From assembly GCA_910579075.1 (NCBI GenBank), contig CAJTSV010000052.1:6582-25360 (forward strand): DNA of 18,779 bases, in the 5' to 3' direction. Shown here one piece after another: positions 1 through 8,492 of the stretch (position 1 is its first letter; each line of letters opens with the position of its first letter). Made by a program: the position numbers and the translations under genes. The notes under the pieces were generated by a model. It saw nothing but the letters and a program-made list of their open reading frames with translations. It searched no databases and was not told the DNA's origin. This DNA comes from an uncultured Eubacterium sp. Lineage in GTDB: Bacteria > Bacillota > Clostridia > Lachnospirales > Lachnospiraceae.

Positions 1-822
1 AAGCTGATGCCGCAGTACCCGCTTCCGGTCGTTGTAATCAGCGCACTGAGCGACAAGGTGTTTGACGCACTCGATGCAGGGGCTGTGGATTTTGTAGGAA
101 AGCCGGCGATATCAAACCGGATGCAGCTGGAAGATTTTATCCGCAATGAGCTGCTTGTAAAGATTAAAATTGCTTCAACGGCAAAAATCGGAAATATCAA
201 AAAGAAGGTGCACCAGAAAAACTACGAAGGCCCTGCCGTGCGCAAAAACAACCTGCTTGTTGCAATCGGCGCTTCCACCGGCGGCACGGAAGCGATTTTT
301 GAAGTGGTCAAAGGCTTCGGGCCGGATATTCCGGGCGTAGTCATTGTACAGCACATGCCGCCCGGCTTTACGGCTATGTATGCCAAGCGGTTAAATGACC
401 AGTGCCGGGTGCGCGTCAAGGAAGCGCAGACCGGGGATGCGGTAAAGCCGGGCCATGTACTGATTGCACCCGGGGGAGACCAGCATATGCGCGTGGTAAA
501 GGTCAACGGCGTTTACCAGGTGGAGTGCCGCAACGGGCCCCGGGTCAACGGGCACTGTCCGTCTGTAGACGTTTTGTTTGAATCTGTCGCAAAGACAGCA
601 AAACGCGATGCGGTCGGGATTATCCTGACCGGAATGGGCGGGGATGGCGCCAAGGGGCTTCTTGCCATGCGGGAAGCCGGTGCCAGGACAATCGGTCAGG
701 ATGAATCGACCTGTATTGTATATGGAATGCCAAAAGTTGCATATGACATTGGAGCGGTCGAATGCCAGGCAAAGCTGCCGGACATTGCTGCAAGGACTTA
801 TGCAATGCTTAATAAAATGTAA
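1..822 (+). CDS. cheB: Protein-glutamate methylesterase CheB (5' partial)
   Basis: CheB removes methyl groups from (or deamidates) receptor glutamate/glutamine residues, giving adaptation in chemotaxis signalling in the cytoplasm. The reading frame is open from base 1 (Lys-Leu before the Met at 7), so the gene starts upstream and the ATG at 7 is internal. Counting from that Met, residues 1-50 are the end of a receiver domain (ISALS, then the GKPA lysine near 32). The aspartate that would be phosphorylated lies outside the window. A linker follows, then the methylesterase domain from about residue 83 with the full catalytic triad: Ser90 in GASTGG, His116 in VQHMPPG and Asp213 in GMGGDG. The C-terminus is intact. 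It is followed after 14 bases by the receiver gene, so it belongs to the same operon. The family is clear. Confidence 0.96.
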   Translation, partial: KLMPQYPLPVVVISALSDKVFDALDAGAVDFVGKPAISNRMQLEDFIRNELLVKIKIASTAKIGNIKKKVHQKNYEGPAVRKNNLLVAIGASTGGTEAIFEVVKGFGPDIPGVVIVQHMPPGFTAMYAKRLNDQCRVRVKEAQTGDAVKPGHVLIAPGGDQHMRVVKVNGVYQVECRNGPRVNGHCPSVDVLFESVAKTAKRDAVGIILTGMGGDGAKGLLAMREAGARTIGQDESTCIVYGMPKVAYDIGAVECQAKLPDIAARTYAMLNKM

Positions 823-836
823 AAGGAGAAAAGATT

Positions 837-1229
837 ATGAAGATTCTGTTGGCAGAGGATGATTTTGTAACAAGGAAGTTTATGGTGAATTTTCTTTCGA
901 AGTATGGAGAGTGCGACGTTACGGTAGACGGCATGGAAGCAGTCGATGCGTTTATGATGGCACTGGAAGACGATGAGCCGTATGACCTTGTCTGCCTTGA
1001 TATCATGATGCCGGTAATGGACGGGTATCAGGCACTGGTTGCCATCCGCAAGCTGGAAAAGGAAAAGAACGTTCCAGAGGAAAAGGCAGTCAAAGTCATT
1101 ATGACAACTGCCTTAAATGAAGAACGAAATGTCAAAATGGCATTTGAACTGGGCTGCACGATATATTCTGGAAAGCCGATTAATCAGGACCGGTTTGAGC
1201 AGGCATTAAAGAAACTGGACCTGATCTGA
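837..1229 (+). CDS. CheY-like single-domain response regulator
   Basis: A 130-residue stand-alone receiver domain with no output domain. It shows the acidic pair Glu7/Asp8-Asp9 after the first strand, the phospho-acceptor Asp55 in CLDIMMP, the switch Thr90/Thr91 and the conserved Lys113 in SGKP. The start is well supported by AAAGGAGA about 7 bases ahead of the ATG. It lies between cheB and cheA, so the likely phosphodonor is the CheA encoded next. By family analogy it would carry the signal to the flagellar motor or another target. No flagellar gene is in view, so the output is unknown. It could be CheY itself, or a phosphate sink or relay partner of the HPt protein encoded at 7175; sequence alone does not decide. 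Confidence 0.93.
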   Translation: MKILLAEDDFVTRKFMVNFLSKYGECDVTVDGMEAVDAFMMALEDDEPYDLVCLDIMMPVMDGYQALVAIRKLEKEKNVPEEKAVKVIMTTALNEERNVKMAFELGCTIYSGKPINQDRFEQALKKLDLI

Positions 1230-1256
1230 TAAAAAGCTACAGGAAAGGAGAAGAAT

Positions 1257-3401
1257 ATGGCTGAAGGATTTAATACAGAAGACATGCTGGACATGTATCT
1301 GTTCGAGAACGGGCAGCTTTTGGAGCAGCTTCAGGACACCGTTCTGGACCAGAAGGATGCGGAATGCTTTGATGAAGACAGCATTAATGAAATCTTCCGG
1401 ACGATGCATACCATTAAAGGCTCGTCGGGCATTATGATGTTTGATAATATCACGGCTGTGTCGCATAAGCTGGAGGATGTCTTCTTTTATCTGAGAGAAT
1501 CCCATCCTGACAATGTGCCGCATCTGGAGCTGGTAGAACATGTCCTGCACGTAGAAGATTTTATTTCCAATGAAATGGAAAAAATCCGAAACGGAGACCA
1601 GGCAGACGGGGATGCAAGCGATATTATTGCAGAGCTGGATGTATTTTTAAATAAAATCAAAGGCATAGAAGACACGGCTGACAAGGCAGTAGCTCCGCAG
1701 CCGGTCAATAAGAGCGAGGAGCCGAAACAGTTTTATATTGCTCCGGTTGCTACAAGTGACAGCCATTTTTACCGCATATTCATTAACTTTTATTCTGATA
1801 CAGAAATGGCAAATATCCATGCGTACAAGACCGTATATGCATTAAAAGAAATTGCCGAGGATTTATTGTACACGCCCGAAAATATTATCTCGGATGAAAG
1901 CAGCTCGGAAGTTATTATAAAAGAAGGCTTCCGCATGCTCCTGCAGACACAGGCCGACCCGGCAGAAATCCGTTCCATCGTTTCCGAAGGCTATTCCGTG
2001 GAAAAGGTAGACGTTACGGAATGCACGCCGCAGGAATACCAGCACGGCTTTGCAGCTTCGGGGGATGTCCAGATAGACTTAGATTCCAGCGTGGAAGCCA
2101 TTGAAGCCCGCGCACAGGGACAGGGTGCGCCGGATGCCGCTGAAAAGGCAAAGATTGCACCGGGTGATTTCGTTATCAAATCCAAGGAACCAGGCAAGCA
2201 GAGAAAGCTGGCAAAGGATAAGCCGAAGGCTGAAAAAGCTGCGTTTATCAGCGTTAATGTCAGCAAAATGAACCAGTTAATGGAACTGATTGGAGAGCTT
2301 GTTATTTCCGAATCGGTTGTACTGCAAAGCTCAGACCTGAAGGTGCCGGGGTTAAACCTGGATAATTTTAACAAGGCAGCTGCACAGCTTTCGAAAATTT
2401 CGACGGACCTTCAGAATGTCATTATGTCGATGCGAATGGTTCCGCTGACCAATACGTTCCAGAAAATGAACCGCATTGTGTTTGACGTTTCCAGAAAGCT
2501 CGGCAAGGACATTGAGTTTGAAATGGTCGGGGACACGACGGAAGTAGATAAAAACATTATTGAGCATATTTCAGACCCTCTGATGCATCTGGTAAGAAAT
2601 GCTGTTGACCATGGCATTGAGTCGAATGAAGAACGTGCGGCAAGCGGCAAGTCTGACAAAGGAAAGGTTACGCTCTCTGCAAAAACAGAAGCCGGCAAGG
2701 TATGGATTACCGTAGAAGATAACGGCGGCGGGCTGGACCGCGAGAAAATACTTGCCAAAGCGAAAAAACAAGGCATTTTAGATGCCGGAAGGCCGGATAC
2801 TTCTTATACAGACAAAGAAGTATACCAGTTTATCACGCTTCCGGGATTTTCTACCAATGAGCAGGTAACCGAATATTCCGGGCGCGGCGTCGGCATGGAC
2901 GTAGTTGTACGGAACATTCAGGAAATCGGCGGCATGCTGGATATTGAAAGCACGCCTGGCGAAGGCAGCATTATGAGCCTGAAAATACCGTTAACGCTCG
3001 CGATTATAGACGGCATCGTTATGGAAACAGCCGGTTCTTCCTTTGTCATGGAGTCTGGCGTAATCAAGGAATTTGTCCGTGTCAGGGAAGATATGATGAT
3101 TCATGAACCAAACGGGGACGAATATATTATGATTCGCGGCGAATGCTTTTCTGTCATCCGGCTGGGCCGCTGGTATGGCTTAAGCGGTTACCAGGAAGCC
3201 GTGGAAGACGGCATGATGGTCATTATTGAGGCGGATGATAAGCGGATTGCGCTGTTTGTCGACACGCTGGTCGGCAAGCAGGAAATTGTTGTAAAACCGA
3301 TTCCTTCTTATATTAAAAAGGTGAAAGGGCTGACAGGCTGTACACAGCTTGGCGATGGCAGCATTGCACTGATTTTGGATCCAGGCGGATTAATCGGGTA
3401 A
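1257..3401 (+). CDS. cheA: Chemotaxis histidine kinase CheA
   Basis: CheA autophosphorylates in response to receptor state and passes phosphate to CheY and CheB. This 714-residue protein has the full five-part layout. P1 HPt covers about residues 1-110 with the phosphorylated His51 in TMHTIKGSSG. A P2-like partner-docking domain covers about 160-260. A charged linker rich in Lys/Ala/Asp/Glu spans about 275-328. P3 dimerisation lies around 330-400 (MNQLMELIGELVISES). P4 HATPase covers about 410-580 with the N box HLVRNAVDHGIE, G1 VEDNGGG and G2 SGRGVGMDVV. P5, the CheW-like coupling domain, runs from about 585 to the end. The start is preceded by AAAGGAG with good spacing. Every catalytic box looks intact, so it should be active. 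It sits 27 bases after the receiver gene and 15 bases before the longer possible cheW start. Confidence 0.97.
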   Translation: MAEGFNTEDMLDMYLFENGQLLEQLQDTVLDQKDAECFDEDSINEIFRTMHTIKGSSGIMMFDNITAVSHKLEDVFFYLRESHPDNVPHLELVEHVLHVEDFISNEMEKIRNGDQADGDASDIIAELDVFLNKIKGIEDTADKAVAPQPVNKSEEPKQFYIAPVATSDSHFYRIFINFYSDTEMANIHAYKTVYALKEIAEDLLYTPENIISDESSSEVIIKEGFRMLLQTQADPAEIRSIVSEGYSVEKVDVTECTPQEYQHGFAASGDVQIDLDSSVEAIEARAQGQGAPDAAEKAKIAPGDFVIKSKEPGKQRKLAKDKPKAEKAAFISVNVSKMNQLMELIGELVISESVVLQSSDLKVPGLNLDNFNKAAAQLSKISTDLQNVIMSMRMVPLTNTFQKMNRIVFDVSRKLGKDIEFEMVGDTTEVDKNIIEHISDPLMHLVRNAVDHGIESNEERAASGKSDKGKVTLSAKTEAGKVWITVEDNGGGLDREKILAKAKKQGILDAGRPDTSYTDKEVYQFITLPGFSTNEQVTEYSGRGVGMDVVVRNIQEIGGMLDIESTPGEGSIMSLKIPLTLAIIDGIVMETAGSSFVMESGVIKEFVRVREDMMIHEPNGDEYIMIRGECFSVIRLGRWYGLSGYQEAVEDGMMVIIEADDKRIALFVDTLVGKQEIVVKPIPSYIKKVKGLTGCTQLGDGSIALILDPGGLIG

Positions 3402-3428
3402 TAGAAAAAGAAAGGAATGGCAAGACCT

Positions 3429-3968
3429 ATGAGTGAAGCAGCAAATTTGAGTACGCCGGCAGACCTGCTGGATTTAGGTTATAGCGAGGCTGAGGAGCAC
3501 AAAAGCAAATATATGACGTTTAAGTCCGGCAATGAGTATTTTGGGCTGAAAATCCAGTATGTAAATGAAATCATTCAGATTCAGGCTATCACAATGGTTC
3601 CTGAGACCGAGGAATACATCAAAGGCCTTATTAATTTAAGGGGGAAAATCGTTCCTGTCATAGATGTGCGCCTGCGCTTCGGCCAGGAAGCATTTGAGTA
3701 CAATGACCGGACGTGTATTATTGTCATTCAGGTAAATGACATGATGGTCGGCCTGATTGTAGAAAAAATTGCGGATGTAGTAGAAATCAAAGACAGTGAT
3801 ATTCTTCCGCCGCCTACCATATCATCGCGTGCTGACCAGGGCAACCGCAAATATATCTATGGCATTGGCAAAGTCGGTGACCATGTCAAACTGCTTTTAG
3901 ACCCTGATAAGCTGCTCAGTGACCAGGATAAAGCGGCTGTTGAGAATAAGTTAAGTGAAGAAGAATGA
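3429..3968 (+). CDS. cheW: Chemotaxis coupling protein CheW
   Basis: CheW is the soluble adaptor linking receptor tips to the CheA P5 domain. From the chosen start it is 179 residues, with an extra N-terminal stretch of about 25 residues before the SH3-like fold. The hallmark GLINLRGKIVPVIDVRLRFG segment lies in the middle, and the C-terminus is acidic. Two ATGs are possible. The one at 3417 leaves only one base after the GG of AAAGGA, too close for normal initiation, whereas the ATG at 3429 lies 12 bases beyond AGGA, so I prefer the latter. The difference is only four residues. The stop codon overlaps an upstream ATG of the following receptor frame (ATGA), which fits translational coupling within the operon. 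Confidence 0.94.
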   Translation: MSEAANLSTPADLLDLGYSEAEEHKSKYMTFKSGNEYFGLKIQYVNEIIQIQAITMVPETEEYIKGLINLRGKIVPVIDVRLRFGQEAFEYNDRTCIIVIQVNDMMVGLIVEKIADVVEIKDSDILPPPTISSRADQGNRKYIYGIGKVGDHVKLLLDPDKLLSDQDKAAVENKLSEEE

Positions 3969-3982
3969 GAGGTAGCGGGAAA

Positions 3983-5341
3983 ATGAAAAACATGACGATA
4001 AGGGCTAAACTGATACTGGGATTTTTAGTTGCCGGTGTAATGATGATTCTGAACATCGTATTCAGCGAACTTACAACAAGAATGGCATCTGGCTATTCAG
4101 GAGAGGAATTAGAAAAATATACAAGAAATGCATCCATTTTTACTTATTCCCTTGGAATCGTTTCCATTATAATTATTGTGTTTGTATCAACTGCACTGAT
4201 CCGCCAGATACGCATATCGATTGAAGAACTGTCCCATGCGGCTAAGGAAATTGCAAAGGGCAATGTGGACATCAAGCTTGTGAAGCACAACAATGACGAA
4301 TTTGGCCAGCTGATGGATGAATTTGCAAAATTAGTTGAAAACACAAAATACCAGGCACACATTGCCGAAGAAGTATCAAATGGCAACCTGACGCTTACGG
4401 TAAACCCTTCGTCACCAGACGACCTTTTAGGAAATTCCTTAAAAAAGCTTGTGGATGACAACCTGCATGCACTGTCCAATATCAGCGATTCAGGCACGCA
4501 GGTAACTATCAGTTCATCCCAGGTTGCAAGTGCAAGCCAGGCACTTGCACAGGGCTCCACACAGCAGGCAAGTGCTATTGAACAGATTACGGCTTCGATT
4601 GATGAAATTGCAGAAAAAACAAGAGAAAATGCAGAACAGGCAAATTCCGCTGCAAACCTGATTGAACAGGCAATCAAGGACGTAAAAATGGGCAATGAGC
4701 AGATGCAGGGCATGATGGATGCCATGCAGGCAATCAACAGTTCTTCTGAAAGCATTTCCAAAATCATCAAGACCATTGATGATATCGCTTTCCAGACCAA
4801 TATCCTGGCATTAAATGCAGCGGTAGAAGCCGCGAGGGCAGGAGAAGCAGGCAAAGGGTTTGCCGTTGTTGCAGAAGAAGTAAGAAGCCTTGCTGCAAAG
4901 AGTGCGGCTGCGGCTGCGGAGACAGCAGAGCTGATTGAGGATTCCATTACAAAGGTCAGCACAGGCTCCCAGATAGCAGAAGAAACAGCCAGTGCACTCG
5001 GCACTATTACAAATGTTGTACAAAAAAGCGAAGGAATTATTAACGGAATCGCTGAATCTTCCAATTATCAGGCAACTGCGGTTGCACAGATTGAACAGGC
5101 AATTTCACAGGTATCACAGGTAGTACAGACAAATTCCGCTACAAGCCAGCAATGCGCGGCAGCCAGCGAGGAGCTTTCCAACCAGGCTTCCAAGATGCGC
5201 GACATGCTTTCGATTTATAACCTCGGATCCGGAAGACAGCCATCAGGCCAGACATTCGAGCACCGGAATATGGATTTTGACGATACTCCTGACCGAAATG
5301 AACCGGTCATCTCACTGGAAGATGATTTTGGAAAATACTAG
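3983..5341 (+). CDS. Methyl-accepting chemotaxis protein with almost no extracellular domain
   Basis: A 452-residue membrane chemoreceptor. Helix 1 (about residues 8-29) and helix 2 (about 52-74) are separated by only some 20 residues, so there is no room for a classical ligand-binding domain. A HAMP segment (about 75-125, with DEFGQL) leads to the cytoplasmic coiled coil. The signalling tip is clear at about 266-300 (DDIAFQTNILALNAAVEAAR, then GKGFAVVAEEVR). A methylation-type site ASAIEQITAS lies near 196-205, and AAASEELS near 392-399. I chose the ATG at 3983, which gives MKNMTIRAKL like the next receptor and has GAGAGG 10 bases upstream. The longer start at 3965 overlaps the cheW stop and adds six residues. 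The protein ends in LEDDFGKY, a tail shared with the next receptor. Its signal is unknown and may come from the membrane, the cytoplasm or a partner. Confidence 0.93.
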   Translation: MKNMTIRAKLILGFLVAGVMMILNIVFSELTTRMASGYSGEELEKYTRNASIFTYSLGIVSIIIIVFVSTALIRQIRISIEELSHAAKEIAKGNVDIKLVKHNNDEFGQLMDEFAKLVENTKYQAHIAEEVSNGNLTLTVNPSSPDDLLGNSLKKLVDDNLHALSNISDSGTQVTISSSQVASASQALAQGSTQQASAIEQITASIDEIAEKTRENAEQANSAANLIEQAIKDVKMGNEQMQGMMDAMQAINSSSESISKIIKTIDDIAFQTNILALNAAVEAARAGEAGKGFAVVAEEVRSLAAKSAAAAAETAELIEDSITKVSTGSQIAEETASALGTITNVVQKSEGIINGIAESSNYQATAVAQIEQAISQVSQVVQTNSATSQQCAAASEELSNQASKMRDMLSIYNLGSGRQPSGQTFEHRNMDFDDTPDRNEPVISLEDDFGKY

Positions 5342-5350
5342 GAGGTATAT

Positions 5351-7132
5351 ATGAAAAATCTGAAAATAGGAACGAAGCTGCTGATAACCTTTATGATAAT
5401 TATTATACTGTTCTGTGTGACCGTTATCGCAGCCAGGTCAGGCCTGAAAAAGAGCGGAAACCAGTATTCGGACTTCTTTGATACGGAATACCAGCTGACA
5501 AGAGATGTCATGAGCATGCGCCGCGGCCTGCAGATTGTTGTCAAGGACCTTGCGTTTATTACGATTGACAGCAATGAACAGCGGTATCAGGAATACCTGA
5601 ATGACATGCAGCTGGAGCTGAAGTCATTGGAAGAAGACGCCACGGAACTGAATAATTACCTGAAAGGAAGCTCCGAAGCGTTTGAACGCTTTGCCGCTTC
5701 CCTGGAACAGGCTTATAATCTTCAGCAGGAAATTATTGAATTATCCGATACGGATATGGCCAAGGCACAGCAGCGCCTGGTGGAAGAATACCAGCCGCTT
5801 GTAGCCGAAGCTGTCGATGCACTGGTCATTATCAGCGACGAAGTTGAAAAAGCAGCGCTTAATAACCGGGATGAAACCGTCAAGCTGGAAAAATCGCTGA
5901 CGATTTCCCTGCTCGGACTGGCTGCTGCGGCACTGTTTATTACGATTGTGCTCTGCCTGTACCTGACAAGGATGATTACCCGTCCTATCCATGAGCTGGA
6001 GGTTTCCGCAGGAAAAATTGTAGCCGGCGACTTTAATTTTGATATTGCATACAAATCCAGGGATGAGCTGGGATGCCTTGCAGATGCGTTCCGGGATATG
6101 ACTTCCATACTCGGCGATATTATATCCGATGCTTCCAGGCTGCTCAGTGAAATGGCAGACGGTAATTTTGATGTCCGCACGAAAGCGGAAGAACGTTATG
6201 TCGGGGATTTCCAGGGACTGTTATCTTCCATCCGCAAGCTGAACCGCGACCTGAGCATTACGCTTGCACAGATTAATTCAAGCGCAGACCAGGTATCATC
6301 CGGTGCAAACCAGGTGTCCTATGGTGCACAGGCGCTTTCACAGGGTGCAACCGAGCAGGCTGCTTCGGTAGAGGAGCTTGCCGCCACAATATCCGGCATT
6401 TCCCAGCAGGTAAAAGAAACCGCGGAAAATGCAGTCCAGGCAAGGAACCAGTCCAGCTCTGCCGGTGACAAGGTAGAAGACTGCAACCGCCAGATGAAGG
6501 ATATGACGATGGCAATGGAAGAAATCACACGTACCTCCAATGAAATCGGCAAAATTATCAAGACCATTGAAGATATTGCTTTCCAGACTAATATCCTGGC
6601 ACTGAATGCCGCGGTAGAGGCATCGCGTGCAGGCACGGCCGGAAAAGGCTTTGCTGTCGTTGCAGACGAAGTCCGCAACCTTGCAAGCAAGAGTGCAGAA
6701 GCATCCAAAGATACCTCTGATTTGATTGAAAGTGTTATCGGGGCTGTTTCACAGGGCACGAAGATTACCAATGCAACTGCAAAATCACTGCTTCAGGTTG
6801 TAGACGAGGTACGCGCAACATCCGGCACTGTGGATAAGATTGCAAATGCAGCCGAGGTAGAAGCCGGAGCTGTGGAACAGGTATCGGTAGGCGTAGACCA
6901 GATTTCCAGTGTCGTACAGACCAATTCTTCCACCGCAGTACAGAGTGCGGCTGCCAGCGAGGAGCTGTCCAGCCAGGCAGAGGTATTAAAAAACCTTGTG
7001 GCCAAATTTATGCTTCGCGAAGAATACATCCGCGGTTCCATGGAAATGGAGCCGGCTTACCGCGAGCCGGCAGCCAGCCAGCCGGCGCATATTGAACTGG
7101 ATGACCTGGATTCCGACTTCGGGAAATATTAA
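5351..7132 (+). CDS. Methyl-accepting chemotaxis protein with helical sensor domain
   Basis: A 593-residue chemoreceptor starting 9 bases after the first, with a near-perfect AGGAGG site just ahead of the ATG. Helix 1 is at about 9-29 and helix 2 at about 183-206. The roughly 150 residues between them are predicted outside the cell and look all-helical and rich in Glu/Gln/Leu, resembling four-helix-bundle receptor sensors. The ligand cannot be read from sequence. HAMP follows (about 207-260). The cytoplasmic hairpin tip is EDIAFQTNILALNAAVEAS followed by GKGFAVVADEVRNL. Methylation-type sites include AASVEELAAT (about 337-346) and AAASEELSSQ near the C-terminus. It ends in DLDSDFGKY, matching the tail of its neighbour. 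The tip is nearly identical to the first receptor, so mixed arrays using the same CheA and CheW are likely (inference). Confidence 0.95.
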   Translation: MKNLKIGTKLLITFMIIIILFCVTVIAARSGLKKSGNQYSDFFDTEYQLTRDVMSMRRGLQIVVKDLAFITIDSNEQRYQEYLNDMQLELKSLEEDATELNNYLKGSSEAFERFAASLEQAYNLQQEIIELSDTDMAKAQQRLVEEYQPLVAEAVDALVIISDEVEKAALNNRDETVKLEKSLTISLLGLAAAALFITIVLCLYLTRMITRPIHELEVSAGKIVAGDFNFDIAYKSRDELGCLADAFRDMTSILGDIISDASRLLSEMADGNFDVRTKAEERYVGDFQGLLSSIRKLNRDLSITLAQINSSADQVSSGANQVSYGAQALSQGATEQAASVEELAATISGISQQVKETAENAVQARNQSSSAGDKVEDCNRQMKDMTMAMEEITRTSNEIGKIIKTIEDIAFQTNILALNAAVEASRAGTAGKGFAVVADEVRNLASKSAEASKDTSDLIESVIGAVSQGTKITNATAKSLLQVVDEVRATSGTVDKIANAAEVEAGAVEQVSVGVDQISSVVQTNSSTAVQSAAASEELSSQAEVLKNLVAKFMLREEYIRGSMEMEPAYREPAASQPAHIELDDLDSDFGKY

Positions 7133-7174
7133 GAATACAGATACATAAGCAAAACAGAAAGAGAGGTGGCATCA

Positions 7175-7528
7175 ATGGGATTATTTGAGGATTTAAAAGC
7201 ACTGGGCGTCGATATCGACGGCGGATTAAAACGTCTTGGCGGCAATGAAGCGCTTTATACAAGACTGCTTGGCACTTTTGTAAAAGCTATCAGGGGCCAG
7301 GGCATAGACCCGGACTTTGATACGTCCGATTATGAAGATGTCAAGGAAAAAGCACATGCCATTAAAGGCACATCCGGGAATCTGTCGATTACTCCGGTTT
7401 TTGAGGCATACACGGAGATTATGAACCTTCTGCGTGCCGGACAGCCGGAAGAAGCAAAAGCACTGCTTCAAAAGGTGCTTCCTGTGCAGGAAGAAATTGT
7501 GAGCTGCATTGAAAAGCATTCCAGCTAA
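7175..7528 (+). CDS. Stand-alone HPt (histidine phosphotransfer) protein
   Basis: A 117-residue, all-helical protein with the HPt signature KAHAIKGTSGNL. His61 is the predicted phosphorylated residue. HPt proteins shuttle phosphate between receivers in multistep relays and act in the cytoplasm. I chose the ATG at 7175, with AGAGG about 9 bases upstream. A GTG at 7166 would add three residues but overlaps that ribosome site. It is the last gene of the chemosensory operon, followed by a hairpin terminator. Its motif resembles the P1 domain of the CheA here (HTIKGSSG), but the protein lacks any kinase part. Natural partners would be the receiver at 837, CheB or a hybrid kinase elsewhere. This is inferred from position. 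Confidence 0.88.
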   Translation: MGLFEDLKALGVDIDGGLKRLGGNEALYTRLLGTFVKAIRGQGIDPDFDTSDYEDVKEKAHAIKGTSGNLSITPVFEAYTEIMNLLRAGQPEEAKALLQKVLPVQEEIVSCIEKHSS

Positions 7529-7557
7529 AGGAACCAGCAGCCTTTAAGGCAATCAGA

Positions 7558-7610
7558 AAGCGTGTCAGGAAACTGTCTCAGGCAGATTCTCCGGGCACGC
7601 TTGCTGTTTT
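7558..7610 (+). terminator. Likely factor-independent terminator of the chemosensory operon
   Basis: The arms AAGCGTG (7558-7564) and CACGCTT (7596-7602) pair perfectly. The stem extends inward through a G-U pair and further G-C pairs with one mismatch, giving about 12-13 pairs. It is followed by a short T-run, TTTT at 7607-7610. It starts 30 bases after the HPt stop. The T-run is short, so strength is uncertain. Confidence 0.6.
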
Positions 7611-7612
7611 GA

Positions 7613-8452
7613 CGGAAAAACAGAAAAGCTGTTTTCTGCATCTGCGGCACACAAGAGGGAATTTCCCTGCACCCTGATTATGCTGACCGTATCTGGGCCT
7701 TCCAGGATTTCTGCGGCCGCAAAAGGCAGCCATACGATGATAACGGCCATGGAACGCACATTGCGGGCATTATTGCAGGCAATGGGCGCATGAGCAGGGG
7801 ACGTTACCGCGGCGTGGCTCCCGCAGCGGGACTGATTATTTTAAAGGTGCTGGACCGGACTGGAAATGGCAGTACCAGGGATGTGGTTGAAGCGATGAAA
7901 TGGATTGTAGAAAACCGGGAACGGTTCCGCATCCGCATTGCAAATATTTCAGTCGGGATGCTGCCGCAGTCGAAGCACCGGGAACGGGACCAGATGCTGG
8001 AATGGGTAGACCGCATGTGGGACAGCGGCGTATTTACCGTGGCGGCAGCCGGGAACGGCGGCCCGGCAAGCAGCACCGTGACGCTTCCCGGTGCAAGCAG
8101 CACCGTGCTGACCGTCGGCTCAAGCGATGACAGGGAGCTGTTTGTGCGAAGGCGCGGGCTTTTTCCCGGGTACAGCGGTGTCGGGCCGACGGACAGCTGT
8201 GTCTGCAAGCCGGAAATTCTTGCACCCGGAACAGAAATAAAAAGCTGTCATTTTGAAAATAACGGGTATACTGTAAAGAGCGGTACTTCCATGGCTACGG
8301 CAGTCGTATCGGGTGCATGTGCACTTGCTTATGACCGTTTCCCGGATTTATCCGCAGCGGGCCTGAAGCTTCGTTTTTATCAGAAGCTGGCATCAGACAC
8401 TGCAGCTTCCTGCTGGGGAACGCTGGATGCCAGAAGGCTGCTGGAACGATAG
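7613..8452 (+). pseudogene. Degenerate subtilisin-family (S8) serine protease, 5' end lost
   Basis: The frame reads as an S8 peptidase. It has the catalytic His in DDNGHGTHIAGI (His codon 7748-7750), the oxyanion-hole Asn region AAAGNGGPAS, and the catalytic Ser in SGTSMATAVVSG (codon 8288-8290). Open translation from the ATG at 7790 gives 220 residues, but that start falls after the His motif. The same frame continues upstream through GISLHPDYADRIWAFQDF, which is genuine family sequence, back to a TGA at 7610-7612. Where family members have a DTG motif with the catalytic Asp, this copy reads GTQEG: Asp replaced by Gly (GGC, 7646-7648) and six extra bases (7652-7657). No good start codon or ribosome site precedes it, and the operon terminator occupies the place where its N-terminus should be. 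It is very probably inactive. The rest of the frame has no further stops, so decay is recent or a fragment is still expressed. Confidence 0.75.
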
Positions 8453-8492
8453 CAAAACACAGTTTGATTATTTTTAGGAAAAGAGAAGCTGG

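Noticed and set aside
4144..5064. 306-residue open frame on the minus strand opposite the first chemoreceptor
   Set aside because: It is antisense to the well-supported coiled-coil signalling domain. Its Ala/Ser/Ile-rich text is a by-product of the regular codon pattern there, with no ribosome site or family motif.
4780..6680. Near-identical stretches in the two receptor genes (around the tip codons) as a DNA repeat
   Set aside because: The similarity follows the highly conserved receptor tip protein sequence and is spread over synonymous differences. It is homology between paralogues, not a mobile or recombination repeat.
7804..8208. 134-residue minus-strand frame within the protease region
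   Set aside because: It lies opposite clear S8 peptidase sequence with conserved His, Asn and Ser motifs on the plus strand, and has no recognisable features.
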